A stretch of 64,000 bases of DNA from Perilla frutescens (GCA_026008535.1 BRKX01000011.1:47228183-47292182), one strand, 5' to 3'. Shown: positions 45,573 through 58,387, counted from the first letter of the stretch. Notes: generated by a model from the sequence alone, not told the origin. Made by a program: numbers and translations.

Positions 45573-48500
45573 AGACAGCTCGAACCAAAATTGATGTGGA
45601 CAAGGGCACACTGATGTGTGAGTTTGATGGGGAAAAGGTGACGTTCAACATTTTTGAAGCCATGAAGCACCCTCCGGATACAGAGAATTGTAATTTTGTG
45701 AACACATTTCATTCCCCGAGCCGTTCTACTTTATCCATGGTGAGTAACAGAGAACCGCTGGAGTGGGCATTGTGGGATGGACTGATTGATCAGGATGCCC
45801 TGGACGAGGATGATGATATAAGGGATGGAATTATGATGCTGTATTCCTTGGAAGAAATGCCACACGGATGTTTGGACTATGGTGTGCCCATTCGGAGAAA
45901 TGATGATAAGCTGATGCCTTCTATTATCAAAGCGTCCATGCTGGAGTTGAAGGCATTACCAAGGCATCTGAAATATGCTTATTTAGGGAATGATGAGACT
46001 CTCCCTGTAATCATAAGTGCGGGGTTGAATCAAGCTAATGAGGATCACCTTTTGAGATTGTTGAGACTGTACAAGGAGGCACTCGAATGGACATTGGCAG
46101 ATATAAAGGGCATTAGCCCAGCGGTTTGCATGCACAAAATATTGTTGGAAGATGATGCAAAACCCGTTCGTGATCCACAAAGAAAACTCAATCCAGTGAT
46201 GAAGGATGTGGTGCTAAAAGAGATAATTAAGCTTCTGGACCAGGGGATTATATACCCGATTTCAGATAGCAAGTGGGTCAGTCCAATCCATGTTGTGCCC
46301 AAGAAGTCGGGCATTCAAGTTCTGAAAAATGAAAAAGGAGAGCTTGTGCCCACACAACTGCAAAGTGGCTGGAGAGTTTGCATCGATTACCGGAAGCTGA
46401 ACACGGTCACACGGAAGGATCATTTCCCACTTCCGTTCATCGACCAGATGTTGGAAAGACTCGCAGGAAACAAGTTCTTTTGTTTCTTGGATGGATATTC
46501 AGGATACATGCAGATTGCAGTAAGTCAAGAGGACCAGGAGAAAACAACATTCACATGCCCATTCGGCACATTCGCCTATAGCAGAATGCCCTTTGGCCTC
46601 TGCAATGCTCCTGGCACATTTCAGCAATGTATGATGAGCATATTCTCTGACTTGCTCGAGAACTGCATTGAAGTATTCATGGATGACTTCACAGTGTACG
46701 GGAGTTGCTTTGATTGATGTTTAGATAATTTGGAGAAGGTGTTGCAGCGTTGTGTGGACAAATGCCTAGTGCTGAACTATGAAAAATGTCATTTCATGGT
46801 CAGAGAGGGCATTGTACTATGACATGTGATTTCTGAGAGGGGCATTGAGGTCGATAAAGCCAAAGTGGATATAATTGAGAAATTGCCATACCCCACTTCA
46901 GTGAAGCAAGTGAGAGGATTTTTGGGGCACGCTGGATTTTACAGGAGGTTCATTAAGGATTTTGCAAAAATTGCCCAGCCTATTACTCACTTATTGCAGC
47001 AAGATGTTCCCTTTGAATTTGATGAAGAGTGTAAGAAGACATTCAACTTTCTGAAGAAGCAGCTGGTCACGGCACCAGTCATCCAACCACCAGATTGGGG
47101 AATGCCCTTTGAGATTATGTGTGGCGCCAGTGGCTACGCTGTGGGCGCGGTACTGGGTCAGAAGAGAGGAAAGGAAAGCCATGTAATTTAATATGCCTCC
47201 AAGACTCTGAATGGGGCACAGTGTAATTACACCACTACTGAAAAGGAACTATTGACGGTAGTCTTTGCATTTAAGAAGTTTCGATCTTATCTTTTGGGAG
47301 CAAAGAGCATTGTCTATACGGATCATGGTGCCCTGAGGCACTTGATGGCCAAGAAAGAGACGAATCCAAGACTAATTAGGTGGATCCTGCTTTTACAAGA
47401 GTTTGATGTCGAGATAAAAGATAAGAGTGAGGCACAGAATCTGGTAGCTGACCATTTGAGCCGGGTGCTGAATGAGAAAGGTGACGAAATGCCCATTGCC
47501 GATCATTTTCCCGATGAGCATTTATATTTAGCAAGGGACACACTAGCACCTTGGTATGCGGATATAGTGAACTACCTAGAGTCTGGGGAAATGCCTATTG
47601 GGTACTCAATGTACCAGAGAAATAAACTGAGGTATGAGAGCAGGTTCTATGCATGGGATTGCCCTAATCTATGGAGGAGATGTGCTGATCAAATCATCAG
47701 AAGGTGTGTTCTTGATGAGGAAATAGATGAAATTCTAAAGCATTGTCACAGTTATGCTTGCGGAGGGCATTTCGGACTAAACCGAACAGGGAGAAGAATT
47801 TTAGATTGCGGGTTCTTTTCGCCCACAATATTCAAGGATGCCCACAACGTCTGCAGAAAGTGTGACCAATGCCAGAGGGTAGGGAACATCACAAGAAGGA
47901 ATGAAATGCCCATGACACCAATCATGCCCGTGGAGATTTTCGATATTTGGGGAATGGATTTTATGGGACCCTTTCCAAATTCGAGGGGGAACCAATACAT
48001 TATCCTGGCAGTTGATTATATGTCCAAATGGGTGGAAGCTAAGGCTACTCCTACCAATGATGCAAGGGTAGTAGCCGCATTTCTGAAATCCCACATTTTC
48101 AGTCGATTTGGTGTGCCCAGGTCCATCATCAGTGATCAAGGGACCCATTTTTGCAACCAAACGATGGAAAGATTGTTGAAAAAATATGGGATTCACCATA
48201 GGGTCACCACACCTTATCACCCCCAGGGAAATGGCCAAGCTGAAGTCTCAAATCGAGAAATTAAAGCCATTCTTGGGAAGGTTGTGGCTCCGAACCGAAA
48301 AGATTGGAGTGTTCATCTAGAAGATGCCCTGTGGGCATACCGAACTACATTCAAGACTCCAATTGGGATGTCCCCATACAGGATGTTATTTGAAAAGTGT
48401 TGCCATCTGCCAGTCGAGTTAGAACACAAAGCACGATGGGCACTTCAGAAGCTGAATATGGATCCTGACACCGCCGGGCATTTCAGGAAATTTCAAATTC

Positions 48501-48841
48501 AAGAGCTGGAAGAAGTGAGAATGGAGGCCTATGATAATTCGGTGTTGTACAAGGAAAAAATGAAAAAGCTCCACGATCAAGTAATTCGAAGGAAGAGATT
48601 TAGCCCAGGACAGAAAGTACTATTGTACCACTCAAGGTTCAAGCTTATGGGAGGAGGACTGAGGACCAAGTGGGTTGGTCCATTTGAAGTGTATGCAGAA
48701 TGCCCGAATGGGGCAATTGAGCTGATAAATCCTGACACTGGAGGGCGCTTCAAAGTGAATGGTCACCGTGTGAAAGCTTACCTGGGGCATTCTGATGAAG
48801 ATGTCACAGTGATCTGGCTCGAGGAGCCCACCTACGCCTGA
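45548..48841 (+). pseudogene. pol: Element D RT-RNase H-integrase, three in-frame stops
   Basis: A single frame throughout. RT: WRVCIDYRKLNTVTRKDHFP, FFCFLDGYSGYMQIAV, MPFGLCNAPGTFQQ and catalytic FMDDF. Stops: TGA 46715-46717, TGA 46820-46822, TAA 47189-47191. RNase H: IVYTDHGALRHLM, LVADHLSR. Integrase: HHCC domain (HCHSYACGGHFGLN ... CRKCDQCQ), DDE core (WGMDFMGPFP, IISDQGTHFCN, YHPQGNGQAEVSNREIK), then a GPFEVYAECPNGAIEL C-terminal region. No chromodomain, as expected for Athila. Confidence 0.9.
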
Positions 48842-49334
48842 TTTGGGGTGATGTCGTGCCCACGACAATAACTGGAACGCTACTGGGAGGCAACCCAGGT
48901 GTTTTCTTGTCTTAATTCATTTTTATTTATTTTTAATAAATTTTCCAGTTAATTAAACTAGTTTAGCGAGCAATTTTATGCTTGTTTTGGATAAGCATGG
49001 TGTTTGCAAGTTTAGATAATGAGAGAGAAAGATGAAGATAAAATAAATCCCTTGGAAATAGGGATTCTGAAGTGAGGCACTCTTGAGAGATAAAATCTGT
49101 TCCGATTTTTCAGGGATAAGGCTTATCTATTAACATAGGGCATACTGATCCGGGAGACTCCTAAGGAATTTGGAGAGTCACAAGTCAAATCATGAATAGT
49201 GATCCCTTTAATATAAAAGTCTTGCCCCACAAAATCTCCACTATCACTTTCACTCGCCATTTACAAAAAATCAGAACCTTCTCTCTCGATTTCCCTGTAA
49301 CCCTAATTTCTGAAAACCTTCAAAAGCCCCAACA
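48842..49334 (+). other. Spacer between pol and the accessory ORF of element D
   Basis: About 490 bp, non-coding, purine-rich in places; could hold a subgenomic promoter or splice acceptor for the downstream ORF, not shown by sequence. Confidence 0.5.
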
Positions 49335-51266
49335 ATGGCGAAGACAAGAGGCAAGAAGGTCGCACCAAAAGCTGGACCCAAGGCACGCTTGGATTTTGAG
49401 ACCCCCGCTGTCTCTGAAGAGCCCTCTCCAACTAAGGTCGTGAAGAAACCTTCTGCAAAACCCAAGGGGATGGCTGCATCTGAAGCAGTCACTTCGAGTA
49501 AGCTTCCCAAGGAGACCCCACCGGAACAGGAGCCTACGCCTGAAGTCGAGGCGATGGAAGAAAGCTCCACTACTCCAACTCAAACGGAGCAGCAAGATAC
49601 TGAGACGACTGTAGAGGGCATGCAGGAAGAAGAGGCTACTGAGGAGCCTGAGCCAAAGTTGAAGAAAGTGGCTGAAAAGAAGAAAGCTAAGAACCCCGTT
49701 AAGGCTCCGACTCCTGTGCCGTCAGTAGAGATCGAGGACTTGGAAGACGAAGAGGAAGGAGAGGAAGTTGAAGGGAAAGAAGAAGCTGAAGATGGAGGAG
49801 ACAAAGACAGTGATTTGGACAAGTACTTGACTGAGATTGAAGACATTGAAGCTGAAACCCAACTGGAGAAGGTACCGCTGTTTGAAGAGGAAGACGAGGC
49901 ACCCGCTGACGTCAAGAAATAGGCACTGGAGAAGGCGAAAGGGAAAAGGAAGGTTGGAGAGCCCATTCCAGAGCCAACCGAGCCAGAGGTGTCCTAGCAA
50001 GGGGATACTGAAGAAGAGAAGGAGCAGCAGGAGCCCAGCGCGCCCTCCCAGACACAAGCAGGCTCTGAAGAGCCCTCGGAGGACTCCTCACCTAGGCAAA
50101 GGATGAGGAAATCTGTTAGTATGAAAGCCGAAGCCAAGCTGGCTGGAGAGGCTTCTTCACGGAAGAGGAAGGCTGAAGAGGGTACTTCAACCCCTGTGCC
50201 TAAAAGAGGCAGGGGGGTGGGGAGCCCCACACCAAGTAAGCCCAGCAGTGGCCCGCCACCAGTCAGGGGCATCATCAACTCAAAAGGAGTCCACCGTGAG
50301 ACGCTTGCAGCTCTTGGTATAGAGCAGGATGTAAAGGATTTGTTTTCTGCAATTGGTTGGGAATGCTTTTTAGATATGGAGTGTGTGATTTTTCCGTCGT
50401 TGTCTCGTGATTTTGTCCAAAACTTGAAAATCAAAGTTGTGAACAAGCCTGCTACATCCACCAGGGTTTTGTCTTTTAAAATGATGGGTAGGAGTTATTC
50501 TTTATCTGATGATGATTTAAATATGTTACTGGGCATCATGACATACTTGGGCCTCTAGGAGGAGGAGTATGTCGATGCCGTGACTGTAGTGCCCGACTCT
50601 GCAGAAGGAGTCGATGCAAAATGGGTAGATATTGGGGATGGGTCTGTTTTTCAAAGCGGATCCACAAAGGGATATTGTTTAAACAATGATGCTTTGAGAT
50701 TCTGCCATAGGGTGTTGGCCTATAATTTTTTCGGCCGAAAGGATAGCTCAAATTCAATCACCAATCAGGAGCTGTTCATTTTGTGGTGCATGGTGCACAA
50801 AATAAAAATCAATTTTGGTTCTGTGGTCATCGCACATTTTCGGGAAATCAAAACACACCCTAGGCATCGTATCTCTTGTGCCCAGTTAATCATCCAGCTT
50901 GCTGTTAGACATAGGCTCCTTGATTTGCATGATACTGATTTAACCCCCCTTCCCCGAGAATATTTTGATCTTAACTGCCTGAGGAGAATGCAAGATGTGG
51001 TTGACGATGAGGATGGGAAACCTGTTTTCTTTGTGCCGGGGGCAGACCCCTCGAGCATGCTTTTAGCTATGGCAGGTACATCGAAGAAACCACCAGCAGG
51101 GAAGGCACCGCAGAGGGAGCACCCAGTCGCAGTGATCATGAGGAGACTTGAGTTGATCGAGAATGCCCAGTTCCAAACCAATGAAAAGCTGACCAGAATC
51201 GAAGCAGCCTTGAAGGCTTATTTCAAACATGTTGGGTTCTCCTACCCAACACCTGCAACCGACTAA
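49335..51266 (+). pseudogene. Element D accessory ORF (Athila ORF1 / env-position protein), three amber codons
   Basis: One reading frame of 643 codons interrupted only by TAG at 49920-49922, 49995-49997 and 50556-50558; no frameshift. Residues 1-290 are low complexity, first acidic (EEEEGEEVEGKEEAED), then basic with nuclear-localisation-like KRKAEEGTSTPVPKRGRG. Residues 310-580 form a globular domain: SLSRDFVQNLKIKV, SFKMMGRSYSLSDDDLNMLL, TNQELFILWCMVHKIKINFG and ISCAQLIIQLAVRHRLLD. This resembles the Athila/plant-transposon ORF1 family and the accessory ORF of the copia element. No signal peptide or membrane helix is evident, so an envelope role is unsupported; the NLS-like region instead suggests a nuclear protein (inference). 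Confidence 0.75.
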
Positions 51267-52438
51267 CCTGGTTCTTTCTGTCTTTTAGATTAGGTTTTGT
51301 TTTGTTTTTTTTTCTGTTTTCTTTATTATCTTGTTGTTTGAGTCTGTGTCCACACTTTGCAAATTGCAAAGTGTATGGGTGGGTAGTTGAGTCAAAGCAT
51401 GCTATTCTGTGAGTCTGTGTGGGCATTTCACGTGATGATTCAACTTTAATTGCTTTACAGAAAAATCAGCATGCCCAATTAAGATAGGGATGACGAACGA
51501 GTTTTAGCATGCCCAGTGAGACTTGAGCCTATATGTTGTATGCTTCAATTTTATAGTTTTCTTTCATTCATGAGTGTGAATAATTCTATGCTTATGATGT
51601 TCTAGAATTTGCCTATGTTCTATGTTTAACTCTTGGAATTATTGATGCACATGTAGATGAGATAGGCCATGTTTTGCTGAACCACTGAAATAAATAACTC
51701 CCACCAATGACACAACCCTTGCACCTCCCCCCCTTTGAGCCTATGAAATGCCCTGGGCGATTTTGTTTTGGGATGGTTTATACTTAGCCCGGGGCATTGT
51801 AAAACCTGAAAAGAAAAATGGGTAAGATAGAGTTGTTTCTGGGAATGCATATATATGAAGGGCCAAAAAAGATAGGGGGAAGAAGTAAATAAAAAAAAAG
51901 TGATTAGAAAAAGAAAGAGAAAAAAAAAAGAAAAAGAAAAAAAAGAGTCTGAATAAAAATCCCCCGAGTCTTAAGTATTCAGAATGCCCAAAATAAGAAA
52001 AATTCAGTGTCTGAACAGGGCACAGGAGGGTAGTGAATAGAAAGGAGCTGGGGAGGGGTCTGTACAATCAATAAAAACCCCTCCCACTTAAAATGCCCAA
52101 CTGTAGCCTAAAAAGCCCAATTGATACTAGTGCATCATGGTTTTTGGAGAATGAACAGCATAACTTTGGCAAACTTATGGGACGAATTTGCATAGAATTA
52201 CAGCCGAAATGAGAGTATACACTGAGTGAAGAGAGTCTGTGAGGAACACCAAGCTAAAACTCATTTTTGACCTATTTTGGGTATGCTGGAACTTTGCAAA
52301 TTTTGTTGGATTGTTTCTGATGTGCCCACACTGAGTAACAGTTTGCATGCTTATGTCTTGAGTCTGTTTCTTTTCTCTTTTATTTTCTTTTGTTTTTCTG
52401 GATGCGTTGCACCCCATGCTTGAGGACAATCATGCTTA
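51267..52438 (+). other. 3' untranslated region of element D
   Basis: About 1.2 kb without ORF. Contains an A-rich (GAAAAA)n stretch at about 51885-51946 and many GGGCA/TGCCC words. Confidence 0.6.
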
Positions 52439-52451
52439 AAGTGTGTGGGTG
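52438..52451 (+). other. Purine-rich tract before the 3' LTR of element D
   Basis: 'aaagtgtgtgggtg' immediately before TGATAAG, like the Athila PPT (AAAGTGTGGGGG type) but less purine-pure. Confidence 0.6.
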
Positions 52452-54048
52452 TGATAAGTCCATTTATTTCATGTTTTTATGGGCATTTTATCCTATATAA
52501 ATGTCCTTTTTAGTGTGTTTTGAGTCGAAAAGAACCAAGTTGCGGTCAAAGGGCATTTCAAGAGTCGAGTCTGGCGGAAAGGGCATTTTATGCCCAAATA
52601 TTCACGATTATCTCGCACATATGTTCATCAGAGGCACAGGGGACTTCTCCAGTATCCATCCCACATTCGGTCGGCGAAGTGGGCATATCAGATACGGATG
52701 GAACTGACAGATGATGTCGTGCCCACAGTACTCGCACAGACTCGACCGCAGGTCAGAATGGGCATTCCCGTGAAACTCGGAAATCAGTTGAAGGAGAGCT
52801 GGTGGAAAATAGCTACATATCCGAATGAGAGTTGGAGCTAAGTTGGACTCCTGGAAGGTGCTGCAACAAAGAGATAAGCTCAGACGAAGAGATAAGCTCA
52901 ATCAAAGGAGATAAGAGCAATCCCTAAAAAATAGGGATTTGATAAAGCTGAAGCTTATCCAGTCAAAGTCAGAGAGGGCACGCCGTTCCGGAATTTCAGC
53001 AGAAGACCCCCATTTATGGGGGAAACTCCACTCGGAAATATAATTATTTAAACAAGTTTAGTCTCTGGGAAATGAAGCTTTAGACAATCTGAAAAAATTC
53101 TACATTTTATATTTTCCGCATTTTATTTCAGTACGCTGCTTAGGCAGCAAAAACAATCCGAAAGGTCTTAAACCTTCGGGAATTAGGTTATGTTCATGTT
53201 TTCCGACGTTGGAGTCGAGTTTTTGCTAAATTAATTCAATAAGTTTTTGTTTATTTTTTATGTCTTTAAATTTTGCAGTTTTAATTATGTCTAGCCTTCT
53301 CGGCTAGATCTTTAATTCTGGCATTTGAACGATGAAATTGGTTTGAGCATAAATCTGGACTCGTGAGGCCAAAATGGCCATAGTAATGCATGATTAGTTT
53401 CCGTTAATTCTTGTGTCTTGTTCCACGTGAGTGTGTGTCTGAAGTGTCCAATGTGGCTGATCACTCGTTAGGTAAAGAGGGCACACCACTATTAATTGAA
53501 TTGGCGAATCGTGACTATGTGTTGGTTCATATAGTAATAAGGGAATTAATGGGATGTTGTGGGCACAAGAGGAATCAGTTGAACACAACAGATCTGGGTC
53601 TGTCTAGGGCACACTGCTGCCTCTTTTGCTTACATCTCTTAGAGGAATCGGGAGGTGGGTAATTGGTTAGGGGTTTAATCGAAGAGAAATCACTTTTAAA
53701 CCTAAAATGAAAGGATGGATGAGGAGACGCAGAGAGGAATCCGGTCACCATAACTAGATGACCTATCATGTATGAAAATCGGTGTGCCCATGATCGAGTT
53801 GTTTTATGTTTAAATCAAATTCTAATTCAAATGCCAGAACTTTTTGTTATTTGATATTTTCTTTAGTTCCTTTTGCAGATTTAAATTCAGTTTAGTGACA
53901 ACACTAAAACCCCATTTGTGATTGGTTACTTGAAGATAGAATCGCAACAGCTCTCTGTGGGATTGACCCGTACTCATTGGCTAGCTACGCTCGCTGTGGG
54001 CACAGGAGTTTACAAATATATTTTTGAGCGCGAAACGACCGCGCGTCA
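52452..54048 (+). repeat. 3' LTR of element D (1597 bp)
   Basis: Matches 41761-43350; ends GACCGCGCGTCA followed by CCAT. Confidence 0.92.
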
Positions 54049-54052
54049 CCAT

Positions 54053-55275
54053 CCACTGAGGTGAAGAGCTTTCTCTTGGAGGAACGAATCTTTATTCCAT
54101 GTAATCGCAACAGAATCGTTAAACATGACTCCTAAGTTGAAAGCTTGCGTAGGGATTTCTTGAACGTGTAATAGATCTACAATCTGATAACTGGCCTATA
54201 AATCGATTACTCATTTCTTTGCTTCTAGTTCAAAGTTAAAGCTTTATAACCTCATCTCCACATGGAGGTATAAAAGGTGATGATCGGTCTACCTCAATAT
54301 TTCGCTCAGATGACAATTCTAATGTTGAACCTTATTTGTAGCAGCCATCATCGTTTAACATATCTACCCACAAAAATTCACAGTCTCCACATAGATCATT
54401 GACTTGACTTATGTTTTTGTTTTCAAAATATTTTATTCCTTAATGTGTCCATCTTTCTAGTAACAACGCAAATTCTTGGTTAACTTTAACACGGCTCAAT
54501 CTGAAAGACTTCTTCTAACCGAATGTTGACCCACATATAGTAGGTCATTTCCCTAATTAACTTCAAACACCGAATCGATCTCTTTCTTGGTATACATATA
54601 AAATCTCGTAATCCGCTCATCATGATATACATGTGGCAGTTCTTCTGAGCCATAAATTTTTGTTCAGTCATCCAAAATGAAACATTTCCTCAGTCAAACT
54701 ATGTTCTTAGCAATCTCATAAGTGTTTACAAGTTCAGCCTAAGTTCAGAAACTATAGGCTAAGTTCATCTTACGTTCTCACACTTTCAAGTTCTTGTACT
54801 CATTCAAGAGTATTAACAATAAACACTTTCTGGCTATCACAGTTTATAGTATGCATTCTACACGTTCCCAACATCACAAGTATGCACAAGGCATAGATAA
54901 ACAAATTCATACATATATGTAACCAACATAGTTTTTCGGCAACAACCAATATGCTCACATAACTATTTCAAAACCAATATGCTATCACCATAGCAATAGA
55001 GTACGCAATCAGCGTAGTTGATCAAAGTATGCAATCAGTATAAAAATCAATCTTTCGAGGAATTCCCATCAACATGGCGAAGCATAATCTTTCATTTTCA
55101 GATAAACATAACATTTCAATAGTTAATGTAAACTTTTAAAAACTAAAAACTGCATAAAAACATGCATACCTTTTAGCTGCTGCGTGAGTGACGAGCTGAG
55201 GGCTTATAAAATATCATATGAAAATTCAATGAAAGATGAAATAAGACCCAACAGGTCTGCAGAGTTGCAAACCTC
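54053..55275 (-). other. Interior of element C, PBS side, non-coding
   Basis: No gag seen where it would be expected. A 61-codon frame (54486-54671, minus) has no domain. Confidence 0.6.
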
Positions 55276-55288
55276 GCTCTGATACCAC
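55276..55288 (-). other. Primer binding site of element C (tRNA-iMet)
   Basis: On the minus strand GTGGTATCAGAGC, containing the exact plant initiator-Met PBS TGGTATCAGAGC, two bases after the 5' LTR. Confidence 0.85.
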
Positions 55289-55290
55289 TT

Positions 55291-58200
55291 TGTAGCGCCC
55301 CGATCCCGAAAGATCGTGAAAATGGACGCCACAGGAGGAGAAATTAAGAAGCGGGAAAGAAATGGGGTAATTAAATTAATGACGGGGTGTTAATCCAAAA
55401 GGATTAATATTTGGAATAAAATTTAACAACTGAGTATGCCAAAGATAGGTTATGCCTTCCGGAAAAGTAGACAGCATAACATCTGTAACTAGAGCGAAAC
55501 CCCGTTTATAACGGCTTATAAAAGAAGAATGGAAGCTGTAACAATTCAATAAGCCATTTCATAGGCCAAACGGAAACAAATAACCAGATACCAATAATCA
55601 ATAGACCCATTCATAGGTCGACATAAGAAACAGACACCAATATGCTGAATAAATGAAGCCCTTCCATAGGCCAAAATGAATGATCAAATAGACATAACGA
55701 AAGATGAGCTTCCACCCCTTGAAATAATTATGTAGCTAAGCATATGATACATGTTAACTAGGAAGTCAACAAATGTTCAGAATCAGAGAAGCAGAATCAT
55801 ATCAACAAAATATCAAGATCAGAGTTCTTAGCATTTAGCAAAAGAATACCATAAGTGTGAAAGCTCAATTCCTAACAGAATACTAACAAAAAGGGACAAC
55901 GAAAAAATATGTAAATCATAATATCCCATATCTCAGCCTCATCACCTCCACGCTCCAGCCTACTGACCTGAAAATGTTTGAAAAGATTTGGGCTGAGTAC
56001 TAATGCACTCAGTGGGAAAATTCTCAAAATTTAAGTTATGCAAATCATTTTGTAAAAGTAATCTATCTGTGTCCATGCAGGTAGTGAAGCTTAGGAGGTT
56101 TAAAAGTTGGAAGCAACCTAAGTTCACCAAAATATTTTATCGTGAAGCGCTTAAGAGTATAACCCGTCACTGTCCGCAACCCAAACTACATCACCAGCGC
56201 ATAACGTTGAGTATGGCCATAGTATACCCAAAGAGTATAACCAATAAGTGTTTCATTTTAGTCTCACCGACAAGGAGTAGGGCAGGACAAATAATGCATG
56301 CATATTGTAGCTACTCACATTGACACAGCGCTGGTATATGAGACTCCGACAACATACAGTAGCACGTAAATATTTAACACAGATAGTCACATATGCAATT
56401 TTAACAAAGTAGAACTTAATAGCTCGAAAGATACAATTTGTAAAAATATAATAACCCACCTTATAGATATAGAAGTCCCAACAAGGGTCCAATGCTAGAT
56501 CACAGTTCTGGGGACGGAGCAATGGTCTGGAGTTCCTTCCCGAATTCTTCTAGGGCTCAGCTGCTCTAACCATATCGAGATTCAATCCTTTACCTTTCTC
56601 GTAAGTCACGCAAATCCTACAAGGATCAATCCTTGATTCAGGATGAATAACTACTTCTAGAATTAATCTAATATTTGCTTTAATTTTATTAAAATTTTAT
56701 TCATTTTACTTCGATTAAGAGTACGCAATACTTAAGTTTTAAAATCCAACATGACTCAATAATATATTTTTATGATACTCTTCAATCACTTAAAATAAAT
56801 TTGACAAAAAATACAATTTCTCAAAACAGGACAACAATTTTGAAAAATTATAGAAAATTCGATTCAAATCTAATCAAGGCATGGTCGGCGGCCACGCATC
56901 CACCACAACGAGATCTACGATCAATCAACAGGAGTCGGGGATAAATTCCGATCATCTCGGCCTGAAAATGGCCGGAAAAGCAACTGTTTACTGTTCCCGG
57001 AACAGATTTTTTGTCAAAAAATTTGAGGCTTAAACGAGCTCGATACTCAACGGATTTTCGCTCAAAAATACAATTTTTGATACTAGAGGAAACACAGATT
57101 TCAATGCAACAAACAGATTTAGATTTTATAATTCATAACGACTGCAAAAGAGCATAAAATTCAGCATTATTAACATAAACACAATCTGCCGGAAACGAGT
57201 TGGTTTTTGGGAAACTTACGACTTGATTTCGGAAGACCAAATGACATCGGATCATGGACTGGAAAATATGGCTGGAAAGCTTGATATGAGAAGATTATGC
57301 AGTCCAAAAATCAAGTCGAAAGGATGGATGAGTCGACAGGAAACGGGCTCCCAAGAAGCACCCGTAGCACAGCCAGGTTTCGGCAGAATTACTATGCCGA
57401 CTTTCAACATCACTTTGACGAACCAAACGACCTTCGATTGATTATCCGAGACCTGATATAGAAACCTTGTTGAGTGGGGTTTACAATGAAGAAAACTTCA
57501 CAGTAAGATAACAGCTAGTTCAGCGGGAAAAGCCATCACAAGATGACTGCAACATAGTTCGGTAACCGACGTCACCTCGACTGTTATAGGCCTGTTTTCT
57601 CTACTTTTTGGGCAGAGGATGGGAACGACTCCTTAACAACGTTTGTTCTACTATGGAAGAAGAACTTGTATCTAAAAATTCAGAATTTTCTGATAAGAGA
57701 TGGAGGCTCAAAAAAATTGGGGAAGGCAGCTGCCGCTTGGGGGCTGAAATTGCCGAGAGATAGAGAGACGAGAGTGGATGGCTTCTCTTGTACATTTTTC
57801 TCTCAATTATGGGGTGCTATTTATATCCAAATATGGGATGAAAGAGTGTGATGTGGCTAGTTGAGAACCATACAAATTGAGCAAAATAAACTTCCTCTCC
57901 AAGATTGAAAATTTCATTTTCATTCATTTTTTTTTCCTTGTTTTTGTTTTTGTTTTTTTCGTGACTTAAGTCACACACATACATATGTTTCATAATTGAA
58001 TTGGGGCTGCCTTGGGCTCCAATTAAAAACATTTGGGCTACTCCAAAATTAGAACATGGGCTGAAAAAGTGGGCTTCAATTTAAAATAAATCGGCCAAGG
58101 AATTGGGCCAAAATCGGGCTTTGACATCTTGAACGAAATAATTTTCATTTTCAAACGAACTCAAAATATGGATATTCAAAAGCTCACATTCTCGTGTCCA

Positions 58201-58387
58201 TATTTCCAAAAATAGGAATGACTCAAATAATTTTTGAATTTACCATTGACTTTGAAAAATTTAAATACACCAACGGGTTCCGACTCATATCCATTTTTAC
58301 TTTTAATTTAGCTTCAATTTCTCCATTTAGTCTTCTAAAATGAATTAGAAGGCTCCTAAACATGTTCCAAAAATCCGGGTTGTTACA
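55291..58387 (-). repeat. 5' LTR of element C (3097 bp, uninterrupted)
   Basis: Plus-strand start TGTAGCGCCCCGATCCCG, end CCGGGTTGTTACA. It shows the pre-insertion sequence of element B ('gacagcataacatctgtaac', about 55470). Confidence 0.9.

Larger units (their letters stand above)
41761..54048 (+). mobile_element. Element D: Ty3/gypsy Athila-like retrotransposon with 3' accessory ORF
   Basis: LTRs 41761-43350 and 52452-54048; PBS TGGCGCCGTTTCCGGGGA, close to the one typical of Athila; gag-protease 43419-45572; pol 45548-48841; sense-strand accessory ORF 49335-51266; long 3' untranslated region; purine-rich tract before the 3' LTR. CCAT lies directly at both borders (41757-41760 and 54049-54052). 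Coding regions have one frameshift and six in-frame stops. The LTRs differ at scattered sites, more at their starts. Confidence 0.92.
31270..58387 (-). mobile_element. Element C: non-coding LTR retrotransposon with ~3.1-kb LTRs (LARD-like, Tekay-related)
   Basis: Minus-strand element: 5' LTR 55291-58387, PBS 55276-55288, PPT 40074-40086, 3' LTR 31270-40073 (interrupted by B). Without B and D the interior is only about 2.9 kb (40074-41760 plus 54053-55290) and shows no gag or pol. The flanks are TCCCT (31265-31269) and TCACT (58388-58392), a possible 5-bp duplication with one change. The PPT/LTR junction and iMet PBS fit Tekay-like chromoviruses, from which it may derive by loss of coding sequence. 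It would depend on proteins from another element. Confidence 0.8.

Noticed and set aside
49271..50461. Ser-rich minus-strand ORFs up to 155 codons
   Set aside because: Antisense shadow of the Glu/Lys-rich accessory ORF.
49335..51266. Retroviral-type envelope in element D
   Set aside because: Position is right for an env-like ORF, but there is no signal peptide, transmembrane helix or cleavage site.
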